A DNA stretch of 64,000 nucleotides from Acerihabitans sp015654925 (lineage in GTDB: Bacteria; Pseudomonadota; Gammaproteobacteria; Enterobacterales; Enterobacteriaceae). Under the pieces are notes generated by a model. That model was not told the origin of the DNA and did no database searches. It saw nothing but the letters and a program-made list of their open reading frames with translations. The position numbers were made by a program, and so were the translations under genes. The DNA lies in contig NZ_CP178732.1 in the NCBI RefSeq assembly GCF_047324175.1, positions 682,001-746,000 on the forward strand, written 5' to 3'. Positions 53,562-62,877 of the stretch are shown one piece after another (within the stretch, counting starts at the first letter, position 1; the number at the start of each line of letters is the position of its first letter).

Positions 53562-54647
53562 TCAGTTCTCCTCGATTTTTGCGGCGCGGGCCTGTTGCCG
53601 TACGGCCTGTTGGTCGAAATGGTTGATCCCGGGGACCAGCGCATTGGTGAAAATCTTATCCACGGGCACGCTGGCGACGTCCAGCTCGCCCGCGTCATGC
53701 ATTAGCGCCACGTAGCGGGCGATGGCGTCCAGATCGTATTCCCCCGGCACCAGGGGTTGCCCGTCAGGGGCATATAACGTGCGTTTTAGCCGGCGTTCCA
53801 GCAGGAACACGGCCTCTTTCAATCTGGCCTGATAGACATCGGCGGCAGGCTTGAGCTCGGGCTGCGCCTGCCAGAACGTCTGGACGCAATAGGCGGGATT
53901 GGCTTCGCAGGCCAGGGTCGCCTTGGTTATGGCGCGGGCGAAACCGGTGAGCATGGCGGGGCGCTCGCGCAGGGTATCGACATGGGCCACAAAACCGTTG
54001 CCGACCATGGAGGCGAACTCGGGCGGGTAGGAAAGCCGGCGTATTTTGGTGCCGCTTTGCTCCAGCATATCATGCCAGCTTTGGTTAAAGTTGAGTGCGT
54101 CCACCCGGCCTTCTTTCAGCGCCAGAAATCCCGCGCCCAGCGCGCCGGTGGCCACGACCTGAACGTCTTTATCGGGATTGAGGCCCTGTTTGGCGAGCAC
54201 GGCGCGGGTTTGGGGAATCGACGCCCAGGTCAGCGCGCCGACGCCGATTTTTTTACCTTTCAGATCGGCGAGGGTTTTTATGGGGGAACTATCGAGCACG
54301 GCCAATTCCATCCCCCCGGAGGGCCGGGCGTTATAGAAAAACCGCACCGGCAGCGGCTGTTTGCCGGGGGCATAAGAGGACAGCACCGGCTCGGGCAGCG
54401 GGAACCCGATATCGATTTTTTTGGTGTAAACCTGCGGCAGAAGGGCGCCCGCGCCCTGGAATACAATGGTTTTCACCGCCAGATTTTCCGCTTTAAAATA
54501 GCCGAGTTTATCGGCGGCGCTATAAATGCTGCCGTCCACCACCGTCTGGGGGATATTCAGGCCGACGACGATATTGTCCACCGCCTGGGCCGCGAAGGTC
54601 ATGGATAAACCGACCAGGGCGCCGAGTAGGGAAATGCTCTTCTTCAT
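53562..54647 (-). CDS. NitT/TauT-type ABC importer binding protein
   Basis: 361 aa with signal peptide ending at FAAQA. NMT1/SsuA-like, containing VYTKKIDIGFPLPEP, LADLKGKKIGVGALTWASIP and LNFNQSWHDMLEQSG. Binds an organic anion such as sulfonate, nitrile or aromatic acid; the type cannot be told. It is the third gene from the ATPase, unusual as binding-protein genes often come first. Confidence 0.83.
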   Translation of the reverse strand: MKKSISLLGALVGLSMTFAAQAVDNIVVGLNIPQTVVDGSIYSAADKLGYFKAENLAVKTIVFQGAGALLPQVYTKKIDIGFPLPEPVLSSYAPGKQPLPVRFFYNARPSGGMELAVLDSSPIKTLADLKGKKIGVGALTWASIPQTRAVLAKQGLNPDKDVQVVATGALGAGFLALKEGRVDALNFNQSWHDMLEQSGTKIRRLSYPPEFASMVGNGFVAHVDTLRERPAMLTGFARAITKATLACEANPAYCVQTFWQAQPELKPAADVYQARLKEAVFLLERRLKRTLYAPDGQPLVPGEYDLDAIARYVALMHDAGELDVASVPVDKIFTNALVPGINHFDQQAVRQQARAAKIEEN

Positions 54648-54728
54648 GGATTGCTATGCCTCATTAAGCTGTATCTCGTTAAATAATGTCTTTTTAACCG
54701 GCGCCGCTGTACCCGAACCGGACTGATG

Positions 54729-55511
54729 TTACCGCACCGTGCGCGTATCGTCGGCGCGGGGGACTTCCCAAAACACCACCCGCAGATGCAGCCAGCGAAT
54801 ACTTTGCGAACCGATAACGCCGATGATCGCCAGCAGGAATACGCCGGCAAACATGGTGCTGACATTTAAATTCGCCGCGGCGGCGCCGATCATATAACCC
54901 AGGCCGGCTTCCGATGAGACCAGTTCCCCCACCACGGCGCCAATCAGGGCCAGGGCGATGCCGATTTGCAGGCCGGCGAAAATATCCCCCGCCACCGACG
55001 GCAGTTTGACCTGGCGAAAGATATACCAGCGCGACGCGGAAAAGGCCCGGCAGGCATCAATCAGATCGGCATCAACCCGTTTAAAACCCACCAATGTATT
55101 AATAAATAAAGGGAAAAAACATAACAGCACTACCAGCACCACCTTGGAAGCAATGCCGAAGCCGAACCAGACCAGGATCAGCGGCGCCAGCGCGACTTTA
55201 GGCGTGGACTGAATGGCCACCAGCAGGGGATAAACGAATTTCTCGAAAGTCCTGGATTCCGCCAGCACGGCGCCGGCGATCAGGGCGAAAGTGCTGCCCA
55301 GCGCATATCCCATCAGCGTGGCCGATAAGGTGTAGCCGATATGCTTCCAGATAATCCCCTGGCGAAACAGATCGACCAGGGTGGCCCAGACGCTGGTGGG
55401 GGCCGGCACAATATATTCAGGGATGTTCAGCGACACCACGGCCAACTGCCACAGGGCCAGCAGCACGGCCAGGGTAATCAGCGGATACAGTATCGAAAGC
55501 AGGCGGTTCAT
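54729..55511 (-). CDS. SsuC-type ABC importer permease
   Basis: 260 aa, six helices, EAA-like loop LIDACRAFSASRWYIFRQVKLP. Pairs with the ATPase gene whose stop overlaps its start by 4 bases. Family members import sulfonates, taurine, nitrate or thiamine precursors. Separated from the binding-protein gene by 81 bases. Confidence 0.87.
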   Translation of the reverse strand: MNRLLSILYPLITLAVLLALWQLAVVSLNIPEYIVPAPTSVWATLVDLFRQGIIWKHIGYTLSATLMGYALGSTFALIAGAVLAESRTFEKFVYPLLVAIQSTPKVALAPLILVWFGFGIASKVVLVVLLCFFPLFINTLVGFKRVDADLIDACRAFSASRWYIFRQVKLPSVAGDIFAGLQIGIALALIGAVVGELVSSEAGLGYMIGAAAANLNVSTMFAGVFLLAIIGVIGSQSIRWLHLRVVFWEVPRADDTRTVR

Positions 55512-56335
55512 AGGGTTTGCTCCACAAAATGCCGGCGCAGATGCCGGCAGGCTTCGCTGAATACCGGGGAATCGAGGGTTGCCAGCGACCGCGGCCGGGC
55601 CAGGGGAATGGGGTAGTCTTCAATGATTTTGCCCGGACGCGCCGACATTACCAGCACCCGATCCGAGAGAAATACCGCCTCCGGAATACTGTGGGTAATA
55701 AACAGCACCGACTTGCGGTCCTGTAGCCAGATACGCTGTAGTTCGAGAGTGAGTTTTTCCCGGGTCATGGCGTCCAGGGCGGCAAAAGGCTCATCCATTA
55801 ACAATAATTCCGGATCGCCCAGCAGCATGCGCGCCAGGCCCACCCGCTGCTGCATGCCGCCGGACAATTCGTTGGGATAGTTATCGGCGAATTCACCCAA
55901 CCCCATCAGATCCAGCAGCCCGGCGGCCCGGTCGCGGGCGGCCCGCATATCCAATTTCAGCGTGTGGGCCGGGAGCAGGATATTTTGCAGCACCGTTTTC
56001 CATGGCATCAGGGTCGGTTTTTGAAACGCCACGCCGATAGCGCGATTGGGGCCGGTGGACGGGGTGCCGGCAATGGCGATGCGGCCCGCCGAGGGTTGCA
56101 GCAGTCCGGCGGCGATTTTGAGCAGGGTGGATTTGCCGCAGCCCGACGGCCCGAGCAGCGTCACGAATTCTCCCTGGCCAATGCGCAGCGAAACCTGGTG
56201 CAACGCCTCGATGATCCCCCGGCGCGTGCGGTAGGTGACCGAAATGTTTTCCGCGGTCAGCGTATCGGGCGGCACGGCGAGGGATGGCGCCGGCCCGTTG
56301 ACCGATGCCGGCAAGGAGGAGGAAACAGCAGCCAT
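55508..56335 (-). CDS. SsuB-type ABC importer ATPase
   Basis: 275 aa. Walker A GPSGCGKST, signature ELSGGMQQRVGLARML, Walker B LLLMDEPFAALDAMT, switch FITHSIPEAV. ATG 56335 has AAGGAT upstream and follows the N-terminus pattern of the family; the open frame reaches 56596 without support. First gene of a four-gene operon (ATPase, permease, binding protein, hydrolase). Confidence 0.87.
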   Translation of the reverse strand: MAAVSSSLPASVNGPAPSLAVPPDTLTAENISVTYRTRRGIIEALHQVSLRIGQGEFVTLLGPSGCGKSTLLKIAAGLLQPSAGRIAIAGTPSTGPNRAIGVAFQKPTLMPWKTVLQNILLPAHTLKLDMRAARDRAAGLLDLMGLGEFADNYPNELSGGMQQRVGLARMLLGDPELLLMDEPFAALDAMTREKLTLELQRIWLQDRKSVLFITHSIPEAVFLSDRVLVMSARPGKIIEDYPIPLARPRSLATLDSPVFSEACRHLRRHFVEQTL

Positions 56336-56478
56336 ATGGAAATCCTTAACACATTCTGTGAGCAGCTCAGAGCGTCGGTCTGGGGTGGTTTGATGGGGTC
56401 CAGTATGTGAGGAAAATCGCCTATTCTCTAATAAATAAACCGGGATTGAATATGAGGAAAACGTATCAACTGGGCGGC

Positions 56479-57369
56479 TCAGCCGAGCTCTTTTAATACC
56501 TGGATAAAGGCCCTCAGCCCGGCGGGCACGTGGCGGTTGCCGGGGTAATAAAGATATAGCCCCGGGATCGTCGGGCACCACTCTTCCAATACGCAAACCA
56601 GCGCGCCGCTATCCCTATAGGGCCGCGCCACCGAATCGGGCACGTAGGCGATGCCCAGGCCGCGTGCGGCGGATAACGCCATCAGCGCCAGGTGATCCAG
56701 GGTCAGGTTGCCGGGCACGTCGACGGTTAGCTCCTGCCCGTTGCGGGCAAATTCCCAGCGGTAAAATTTGCCGCTGGGCATACGTATGCGGATGCAGGCG
56801 TGCATGTGCAGATCGTCAGGGGTTTGCGGCGTCTTGCGTCCGGCCAGGTAGCCGGGCGAGGCGACCGCCAGAAAACGCATGCCGGCGCCGAAGCGCACGG
56901 CAATCATATCCTGCGGTACGGATTCCCCCAGCCGGATGCCCGCGTCGAATCCTCCCGCGACAATATCCACCAGCTTGCCCTCGGTGCTCAGATCCACGGA
57001 CATCTCGGGATAACGCGCCAGGAATACCGGAATAACCGATGCGAGCAATAGCCGGGCCGGCTCCTCGCCCGCATTGATTCGCAGCACCCCGCTGGGGCGA
57101 TCGCGAAAAACATTCACCTCTTCGAGCGCTAAATCCAGATCGCGCAGCAGCGGGCGCAGGCGCGATATCAGGCGTTCCCCCGCTTCGGTGGGGGCAACGC
57201 TGCGCGTGGTGCGGTGCAGCAGCCGCACCCCCATATTTTGCTCCAGCACCCGCATCATATGGCTGAGCGTGGACGGAGAAAGCCCCAGTTCGTCCGCCGC
57301 CTTGCGAAAGCTGCGGTGGGCGGCGATGGCGGCCAGGGCTTTTAAATCGATCAGATCGGGTTTGGTCAT
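56479..57369 (-). CDS. LysR-family regulator (CrgA/AaeR type)
   Basis: 296 aa with an N-terminal winged helix (AAHRSFRKAADELGLSPSTLSHMM) and a ligand domain containing VDIVAGGFDAGIRLGESVPQD. It is divergent from an SDR gene and likely controls it. It also lies upstream of the importer operon on the same strand (144 bases), so a second role there is possible. Confidence 0.85.
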   Translation of the reverse strand: MTKPDLIDLKALAAIAAHRSFRKAADELGLSPSTLSHMMRVLEQNMGVRLLHRTTRSVAPTEAGERLISRLRPLLRDLDLALEEVNVFRDRPSGVLRINAGEEPARLLLASVIPVFLARYPEMSVDLSTEGKLVDIVAGGFDAGIRLGESVPQDMIAVRFGAGMRFLAVASPGYLAGRKTPQTPDDLHMHACIRIRMPSGKFYRWEFARNGQELTVDVPGNLTLDHLALMALSAARGLGIAYVPDSVARPYRDSGALVCVLEEWCPTIPGLYLYYPGNRHVPAGLRAFIQVLKELG

Positions 57370-57485
57370 TGCTGGTTAATTTTCACTAGTTCATCCCACA
57401 TTATGCGGATAGTAGCATGGATAAGATGGAAATATACTGGCTGCCATCGCCGTCGTGACGGCATGGTTTAATCGAGGAAATGCAT

Positions 57486-58316
57486 ATGTCTAAAACCTGG
57501 TTTATTACCGGCACGTCTTCCGGCCTGGGACGGGAATTAACGGAGAAACTCTTGGCCCGGGGCGATCGGGTGGCGGCCACCCTGCGCAAGACCGACGCCC
57601 TCGCCGATTTGCAGGCGCAATACGGCGATCGCCTGTGGATCGCTCCGCTGGATGTCACTCAAATGGGGACGATACGCGCCGTGGTCGATCGGGCTTTTGC
57701 GCATTGGGGGCGCATCGATGTGGTGGTGAGCAATGCGGGTTATGCATTGTTCGGCGCGGGGGAAGAGGCCGGCGACGATCAGGTCCGCCGGCAAATCGAT
57801 ACCAATCTTACCGGTTCGATCCAGGTAATCCGTGCGGTTTTGCCCCATTTGCGCCGCCAGGGCGGGGGACGTATTTTGCAGGTATCGTCGGAGGGCGGGC
57901 AAATCGCTTACCCCAATTTTAGCCTGTATCACGCCACCAAATGGGGTATCGAAGGATTTGTCGAGGCGGTGGCGCAGGAAGTGGCCCCCTTTAAGATCGA
58001 GTTCACCCTGGTCGAACCCGGTCCCGCGCGCACCGGTTTTGCCGGGGGACTGGTACGCCCGCCGTCTATGGCGGAGTATGAATCTACGCCGGCGGGGGAC
58101 GTACGCCGCGCCGTGGACAGCGGCTTATTCGCCATCAAGGGCGACCCGGTGAAAATGGTGCGCGAAATTATCGCCAGTACGGATCGCAGCCCCGCGCCCA
58201 GACGTCTTGCCCTGGGCAATGAGGCCTATGACCATATCCACGCCGCATTGACCCAAAGGCTGGCGGAGCTGGAGTCCCAGGAAGCCATCGCCCGCTCCAC
58301 CGAGGCGGATGGCTAA
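57486..58316 (+). CDS. Short-chain dehydrogenase/reductase
   Basis: 276 aa. TGTSSGLGRELTEK cofactor loop, LDVTQ, SNAGYALFG, catalytic Ser in VSSEGGQIAY and YHATK. Of the subgroup often annotated as oxidoreductase of unknown substrate. ATG 57486 gives 6 bases from GAGGAA, whereas the ATG at 57480 would abut that site. Divergent from a LysR gene. Confidence 0.87.
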   Translation: MSKTWFITGTSSGLGRELTEKLLARGDRVAATLRKTDALADLQAQYGDRLWIAPLDVTQMGTIRAVVDRAFAHWGRIDVVVSNAGYALFGAGEEAGDDQVRRQIDTNLTGSIQVIRAVLPHLRRQGGGRILQVSSEGGQIAYPNFSLYHATKWGIEGFVEAVAQEVAPFKIEFTLVEPGPARTGFAGGLVRPPSMAEYESTPAGDVRRAVDSGLFAIKGDPVKMVREIIASTDRSPAPRRLALGNEAYDHIHAALTQRLAELESQEAIARSTEADG

Positions 58317-58329
58317 TCCGCCCGCCGCC

Positions 58330-58359
58330 AACGGCCCGCTAAGTCACCCGCGGGCCGTT
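58330..58359 (+). terminator. Hairpin after the SDR gene
   Basis: AACGGCCCGC (58330-58339) pairs with GCGGGCCGTT (58350-58359), followed by ATGCCTTTAT; T content is low, so a moderate terminator. Confidence 0.6.
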
Positions 58360-58557
58360 ATGCCTTTATCGGCCCGGCTTACTGCGATCCTTTTCACGTT
58401 TCGCAGATAAAGCCGTTTATTTTATCGCAGTTATGATCCAGCCCTTGAAGTTAAATTAATTCGATTGTTAATAACCCATATAAATATATAACTATTTATA
58501 GCGAAAATAGAGTTATAACGACAATGGGGCTATTCCCATATCCAGGGACATAAAGCA

Positions 58558-58734
58558 ATGAGTGAAAAAATTCAGCTTCAAGAGCCGCAGGATAAAAACT
58601 TCATTAGCCTGAGAGAAACTTGGGAAGTGGAGTATTGGACCCAAACGCTGGGCGTGACCAAACAAAAACTCTCCGCCGCCATCCGGGCCGTGGGCAATGG
58701 CACCAAAGAGGTCAAAGAGCACTGCGGCAAGTAG
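58558..58734 (+). CDS. DUF3606 mini-protein
   Basis: 58 aa. MSEKIQLQEPQDKNFISLRE followed by WEVEYWTQTLGVTKQKLSAA and AIRAVGNGTKEVKEHCGK, typical of DUF3606: a short protein with a helix-turn-helix-like pattern, function unknown. Preceded by 240 bases of AT-rich sequence with possible promoters; no strong Shine-Dalgarno is seen. Similar genes occur singly in many proteobacteria and are sometimes stress-induced. Confidence 0.85.
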   Translation: MSEKIQLQEPQDKNFISLRETWEVEYWTQTLGVTKQKLSAAIRAVGNGTKEVKEHCGK

Positions 58735-58847
58735 GAAATGCTTTGCCGGCTAACTTAATTCATTAACCTCATTACACCCAGCATCCTTTGCGTTAAACTT
58801 CGGCAGTGGATTTTTCCCCACCCATGTTTAATGATTCAGGATAAATA

Positions 58848-59393
58848 ATGAAGACCATTCTTGCTGCTGGCGCCGCTGCCAGCCTGATATTCGCCGCCAC
58901 CTGCGCCCAAGCCGTCAGCGTCACCGGCGATATCGCCGAACATTACACTAATGTAGGGATCGGGTTCGGCACCACCACCCCCGGTCTCGCACTGAGCGGC
59001 AACTGGGCCCATAACGACGATAACGGCGATGCGGCCGGCCTGGGGCTGGGTTACAACATTCCGCTGGGCCCGTTTATGGCCACCGTGGGCGGCAAAGGCA
59101 TGTATATGGGACCGAAAGATGGCGATGAAGGTTATGCCATCGCCCTGGGCGGCGGCTTGCAACTGCCGGTGGGGCATCTGTTCAGCCTGTATGGCGAATA
59201 CTACTATTCACCCGATTCCCTCTCCAGCGGCGTGGAAAATTATACCGAAGCCAATGCCGGCCTGCGCCTGACCGCCATACCGCTGGTCACCGTCAGCGTC
59301 GGCTACCGCTATATGGCCATGGATGGTAAAGACGGCAATCGCGACAATATCCTGGCCGACGGGCCGTATATCGGCGGCGCCGTTAACTTCTAA
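58848..59393 (+). CDS. yfaZ: YfaZ-family outer membrane protein
   Basis: 181-aa beta-barrel protein with signal peptide ending at TCAQA. Colinear with E. coli YfaZ: NVGIGFGTTTPGLALSGNWAH, GYNIPLGPFMATVGGKGMYM (cut in sense), LYGEYYYSPDSLSSGVENY and GKDGNRDNILADGPYIG, ending with a terminal Phe as outer-membrane barrels do. Function unknown. Not in the E. coli neighbourhood. Followed by a G/C hairpin, then convergent with the DUF3413 gene. Confidence 0.9.
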   Translation: MKTILAAGAAASLIFAATCAQAVSVTGDIAEHYTNVGIGFGTTTPGLALSGNWAHNDDNGDAAGLGLGYNIPLGPFMATVGGKGMYMGPKDGDEGYAIALGGGLQLPVGHLFSLYGEYYYSPDSLSSGVENYTEANAGLRLTAIPLVTVSVGYRYMAMDGKDGNRDNILADGPYIGGAVNF

Positions 59394-59401
59394 CCGGCGT
59401 T

Positions 59402-59442
59402 GCCGCCGTGCTTGCCCGCCTTGAGCGGGAAAGCACGGCGGC
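59402..59442. terminator. Bidirectional hairpin between convergent genes
   Basis: GCCGCCGTGCTT (59402-59413) pairs with AAGCACGGCGGC (59431-59442); an inner CCCGC/GCGGG extends it. No T run on either side, so a moderate terminator. Confidence 0.55.
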
Positions 59443-59468
59443 GTGCGGTATCACCTCCCGTCGGCGGT

Positions 59469-61319
59469 TTATTTATTAAACCGCGACATTTGCGCAATAA
59501 TATCGCGCAGGCGTTCGCCCTGCATCAGGTGCCGGCTGCTGGGCCGCAGGTCCGGCGTGAAGGTTTCGAAGATCCCGCCCGGATAGACCACGTCTATTTG
59601 ATCCGGCGACACCACCGCGTAATTATAATAGCTGCCGACAATCATATCGTCGGAGTGCGGCGCATCCGGGGTGAGCATATTACGGCCCACGCTGTAGGCG
59701 CGCATCGGCGTTTTAACGCCGGCAATCTGTTCCATCAGCGTCGGCACCACGTCAAAATGGCTGGTGCGCCGGGTAATATCACCGCCCGGGTTGCCGGGCA
59801 TTTTCATAAACATCGGCACGTGAATTTGAACATCGCTGAAATTACTGCCGTGTCCCCAGTAGTTCTTTTTATGATCGTTGAACTCTTCCCCATGGTCAGA
59901 GGTAATGACCACCAAGGTATTTTTATCCAGCCCCGCCTGCGCCAGTTTTGTTAATATTTCGCCGATTAAACCGTCATCATAATAAAGCGCATCCCGATAA
60001 CGATTGTGATATTCGGTGGGGTCGAAATCATTATTAAGTTTAATATGATCCACGCGTTCCCAATACGGCTTAAACGGTGTTGCCGCATCGGGCGGTAGAT
60101 CGTAGCCATGGGCGGCGTCATAAAACAGGAAACCGAAAAACGGTTTTTTGCCGTCGCGCTGGTCGATGAACTGCTTGAAGTCATCGGTAATTTGCCGATC
60201 GCGCAGCGCGGGGGAAACGGCGCTGTTGCTGATAGTCAAATTGGGGATATGGGAAAACACCGTTCTGTCGAACGGCGGATGGTTAAGATCCGCCGAACCG
60301 TGAATGGCGAATTCATAACCTTCATCGGCCAGGGTCTGCATCAGCACCGGGCGCTGCCCGCTGTTGCGCACCGCCAGCCAATAGGTATCCGGCAGGCTAT
60401 AGAACAGGCTGAAAATACCGGGCTCCGTGGCATTGCCGCCGCTGCGGTGTTGCCGGAAGCGCAGCGCCTGCTGCGCAAAGCGGTTCACATTGGGAGTGAC
60501 CGCGGCATTGGCATCGTCATAGCGCCAGGCGTCGATCAGGATAAACAGCACGTTGGGCTGCTGCGCCGGTTTAGCGAACGTGATGGGCTGCAGCGGGTAA
60601 TTTAATGTGCCCGCCGGCTCCGCCTGCAGATTATTTTCTTTATTCAGCGCCCGGGCGGGGTCCACCAGCCCCCAGGCCACCAGCCGGGATTTGGCCGTCA
60701 GCGGATAATACAGCGGGAAATCGTGGGTATAACTGGGAATGCGGGTTTTATAGTTGGCGTCGTCCCAGGCATGCATACCCTGGCTGACCAGGATACTGAC
60801 CGCCAGCAGGCTATAACCGGGTGCCCTGAGGCGGGCGAGCGCCGGCACCCCCCGCGCCAGATAATTGAACAGCAGTTGCAGGGCCAGCAGCAGCAGTCCC
60901 AGACAGATGCCCACCAGCCAGGTGAACCAGGAAAGATCCACCACGTCGCGTCCTTCAAACAGCATTTCAAGCACGACGCCGTTGATATGAAACCGGTATT
61001 GGGCGAAGACCAGCGTATCAATCACCAGCAGCGCGGCGGCGCAGAACCCCACGATGACGCCCAGGCCGCGGAATAGCTTGCCGGGTAAAAAACATAGCAA
61101 GCCGTGGATGACCAGGCCCAGCAGGCAGAAAGCGCCAAATAAACCGTATTGGGTGGTCAGCAAATAGCTAATGGAGCGGATGTCGTCGCGGGGAATGGTA
61201 ATCCACTGCCAATAACGGAAACTAATGGCGGTGAGTAAAAAAATATTGAGCAGCCAGAATACCGTGGCCCACTTTAGATTGGGTCTGATTGAACTGAAGG
61301 CATTCAATTTAAGCTTCAT
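59469..61319 (-). CDS. YejM/PbgA-like DUF3413 sulfatase-fold membrane protein
   Basis: 616 aa. Five membrane helices (about 10-195) precede a periplasmic sulfatase-fold domain. It resembles E. coli YejM in layout and in the helix-linker segment (FLALL...DTLVFAQYRFHINGVVLEML), but unlike YejM it keeps the full metal-binding set: VLFILIDAWRYDD, GGNATEPGIFSLFYS and VVITSDHGEEFNDHKKNYWGHGS. So it may be enzymatically active. ATG 61319 has AGGA at good spacing; ATG 61325 is an alternative. The gene is not beside yejL. Confidence 0.82.
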   Translation of the reverse strand: MKLKLNAFSSIRPNLKWATVFWLLNIFLLTAISFRYWQWITIPRDDIRSISYLLTTQYGLFGAFCLLGLVIHGLLCFLPGKLFRGLGVIVGFCAAALLVIDTLVFAQYRFHINGVVLEMLFEGRDVVDLSWFTWLVGICLGLLLLALQLLFNYLARGVPALARLRAPGYSLLAVSILVSQGMHAWDDANYKTRIPSYTHDFPLYYPLTAKSRLVAWGLVDPARALNKENNLQAEPAGTLNYPLQPITFAKPAQQPNVLFILIDAWRYDDANAAVTPNVNRFAQQALRFRQHRSGGNATEPGIFSLFYSLPDTYWLAVRNSGQRPVLMQTLADEGYEFAIHGSADLNHPPFDRTVFSHIPNLTISNSAVSPALRDRQITDDFKQFIDQRDGKKPFFGFLFYDAAHGYDLPPDAATPFKPYWERVDHIKLNNDFDPTEYHNRYRDALYYDDGLIGEILTKLAQAGLDKNTLVVITSDHGEEFNDHKKNYWGHGSNFSDVQIHVPMFMKMPGNPGGDITRRTSHFDVVPTLMEQIAGVKTPMRAYSVGRNMLTPDAPHSDDMIVGSYYNYAVVSPDQIDVVYPGGIFETFTPDLRPSSRHLMQGERLRDIIAQMSRFNK

Positions 61320-61689
61320 CGTCATAAATCCTGTATTGCGCTTTATTGCAAAACCAGCAACGCGGTGTAAGGCGGTGAGATTTAACACCCATATTGTATT
61401 TATTCGCTTATCTAATTTGGTAAAAAACTGTAACGCTTCGCCGCGCTGGTTTGCCGCCATCACGGCGATAACCGATTAATTCAATTTAAGTATAGAGACT
61501 GGCCGCGCCGGCGTGCGGTTATCCGCACGTCTGGCCGGTGGGTATCACTCGGACGGATGGCTGAGGTCATGGGCAACCGGCGGGAAAAACGCGTGGTTTA
61601 TCGACATCTGTAGCGGCGGACGTAGCTTGGGGAGGGGACGTGGGTGAGAAAATATCATGCCCCGCCGTGCTGGCCGGGGCGGAGTCCGC

Positions 61690-62616
61690 TTATTTAGGCT
61701 TGGCGCCTTTAATCGGGCGGCCGGACCAATAACCCGCCAGCAGCGAGCCGGACAAATTGTGCCACACCGAGAACAGCGCGCCGGGCAGGGCGGCCAGGGG
61801 CGAGAAGTAAATCTTGCCCAGGGTGGCCGCCAGACCGGAGTTTTGCATGCCCACTTCCATGGCCAGCGTGCGGCAGGTGGTTTCGTCAAAGCCAAACAGC
61901 TTGCCGCCCCAGTAACCGCTCAGCAGGCCGATGCCGTTATGCAGGATCACCGCGACGATCACCACCAGCCCCACCGAACCGATAAATCCCTGGCTGCCGG
62001 CCACCACCGCGCTGATGATCGCCAGTATGCAGATCATCGAGAATGCGGGTAAAAACGGCTCCACGCGCTTTACGGCGCGGGTAAACAGATGATGCAGTAC
62101 CAGGCCGGCAAAAATCGGGATGACCACGATCTGCAAGATGCTCAGCAACATGCCCGCCACATCCACCTTGATCTGCGCATCCACGTACAAACGGGTCAGC
62201 AGCGGCGTGGCGAATACCCCGACCAGGGTGGATACGGCCGAGATGGTTACCGACAGCGCCACATCGCCTTTGGCCAGATAAATCATCACATTGGACGCGG
62301 TGCCGCTGGCGACGCTGCCCACCAGGATCATGCCCGCCGAGAGATCGGGCGGCATATGGAACAGTTTGGCCAGCACCCAGGCGGCCAGCGGCATCACCAG
62401 ATAATGCAGAAAGGTGGCCGCCACTACCGGCGCCGGGCGGGACAGCACCCGTTTGAAGTCGCCGGCCGTAAGCGTTACGCCCATGGCGAACATAATCAGC
62501 ATCAAAAGGATGCTGACATAGGGGCCGACGGGGGTAAAGGTCGTAGGGGTATAGTAGGCCGCGATGGACAGTAATACGGCCCACAGCGGAAACAGGCGGG
62601 TAATCTTGGCTAACAT
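61690..62616 (-). CDS. panS: Bile-acid/sodium symporter family, PanS-like
   Basis: 308 aa, ten helices, BASS family. The conserved FAMGVTLTAGDF (residues about 43-55) and the crossover-like GTASNVMIYLAKGD and EVGMQNSGLAATL match PanS (2-keto-pantoate/pantoate transport). Length fits. The substrate call is from similarity. It stands alone with a promoter in the 261 bases upstream shared with the divergent oxidoreductase. Confidence 0.8.
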   Translation of the reverse strand: MLAKITRLFPLWAVLLSIAAYYTPTTFTPVGPYVSILLMLIMFAMGVTLTAGDFKRVLSRPAPVVAATFLHYLVMPLAAWVLAKLFHMPPDLSAGMILVGSVASGTASNVMIYLAKGDVALSVTISAVSTLVGVFATPLLTRLYVDAQIKVDVAGMLLSILQIVVIPIFAGLVLHHLFTRAVKRVEPFLPAFSMICILAIISAVVAGSQGFIGSVGLVVIVAVILHNGIGLLSGYWGGKLFGFDETTCRTLAMEVGMQNSGLAATLGKIYFSPLAALPGALFSVWHNLSGSLLAGYWSGRPIKGAKPK

Positions 62617-62877
62617 GGAAAAGGTGTCCTTATTGTCTTTTATAATATTGGATATCGTGCGGCGACCGGCACCGGCCGCTTTTTTGCCATAGCGGCTTTA
62701 TTTGTACCGATAATTATTACGGGTGGCAATATATTACTGACCATCCAACGGGACGTTCCCACGCCACGCCCAGGCAGGTGAATGATGTCCGGGGGGAAGA
62801 AGTGGGCTAGGCTTTAGGCTATTGCCCAGGGGTGGACAGGCGCTGTCCACGTTTTTTTGATTGCACAGGACGATTCC

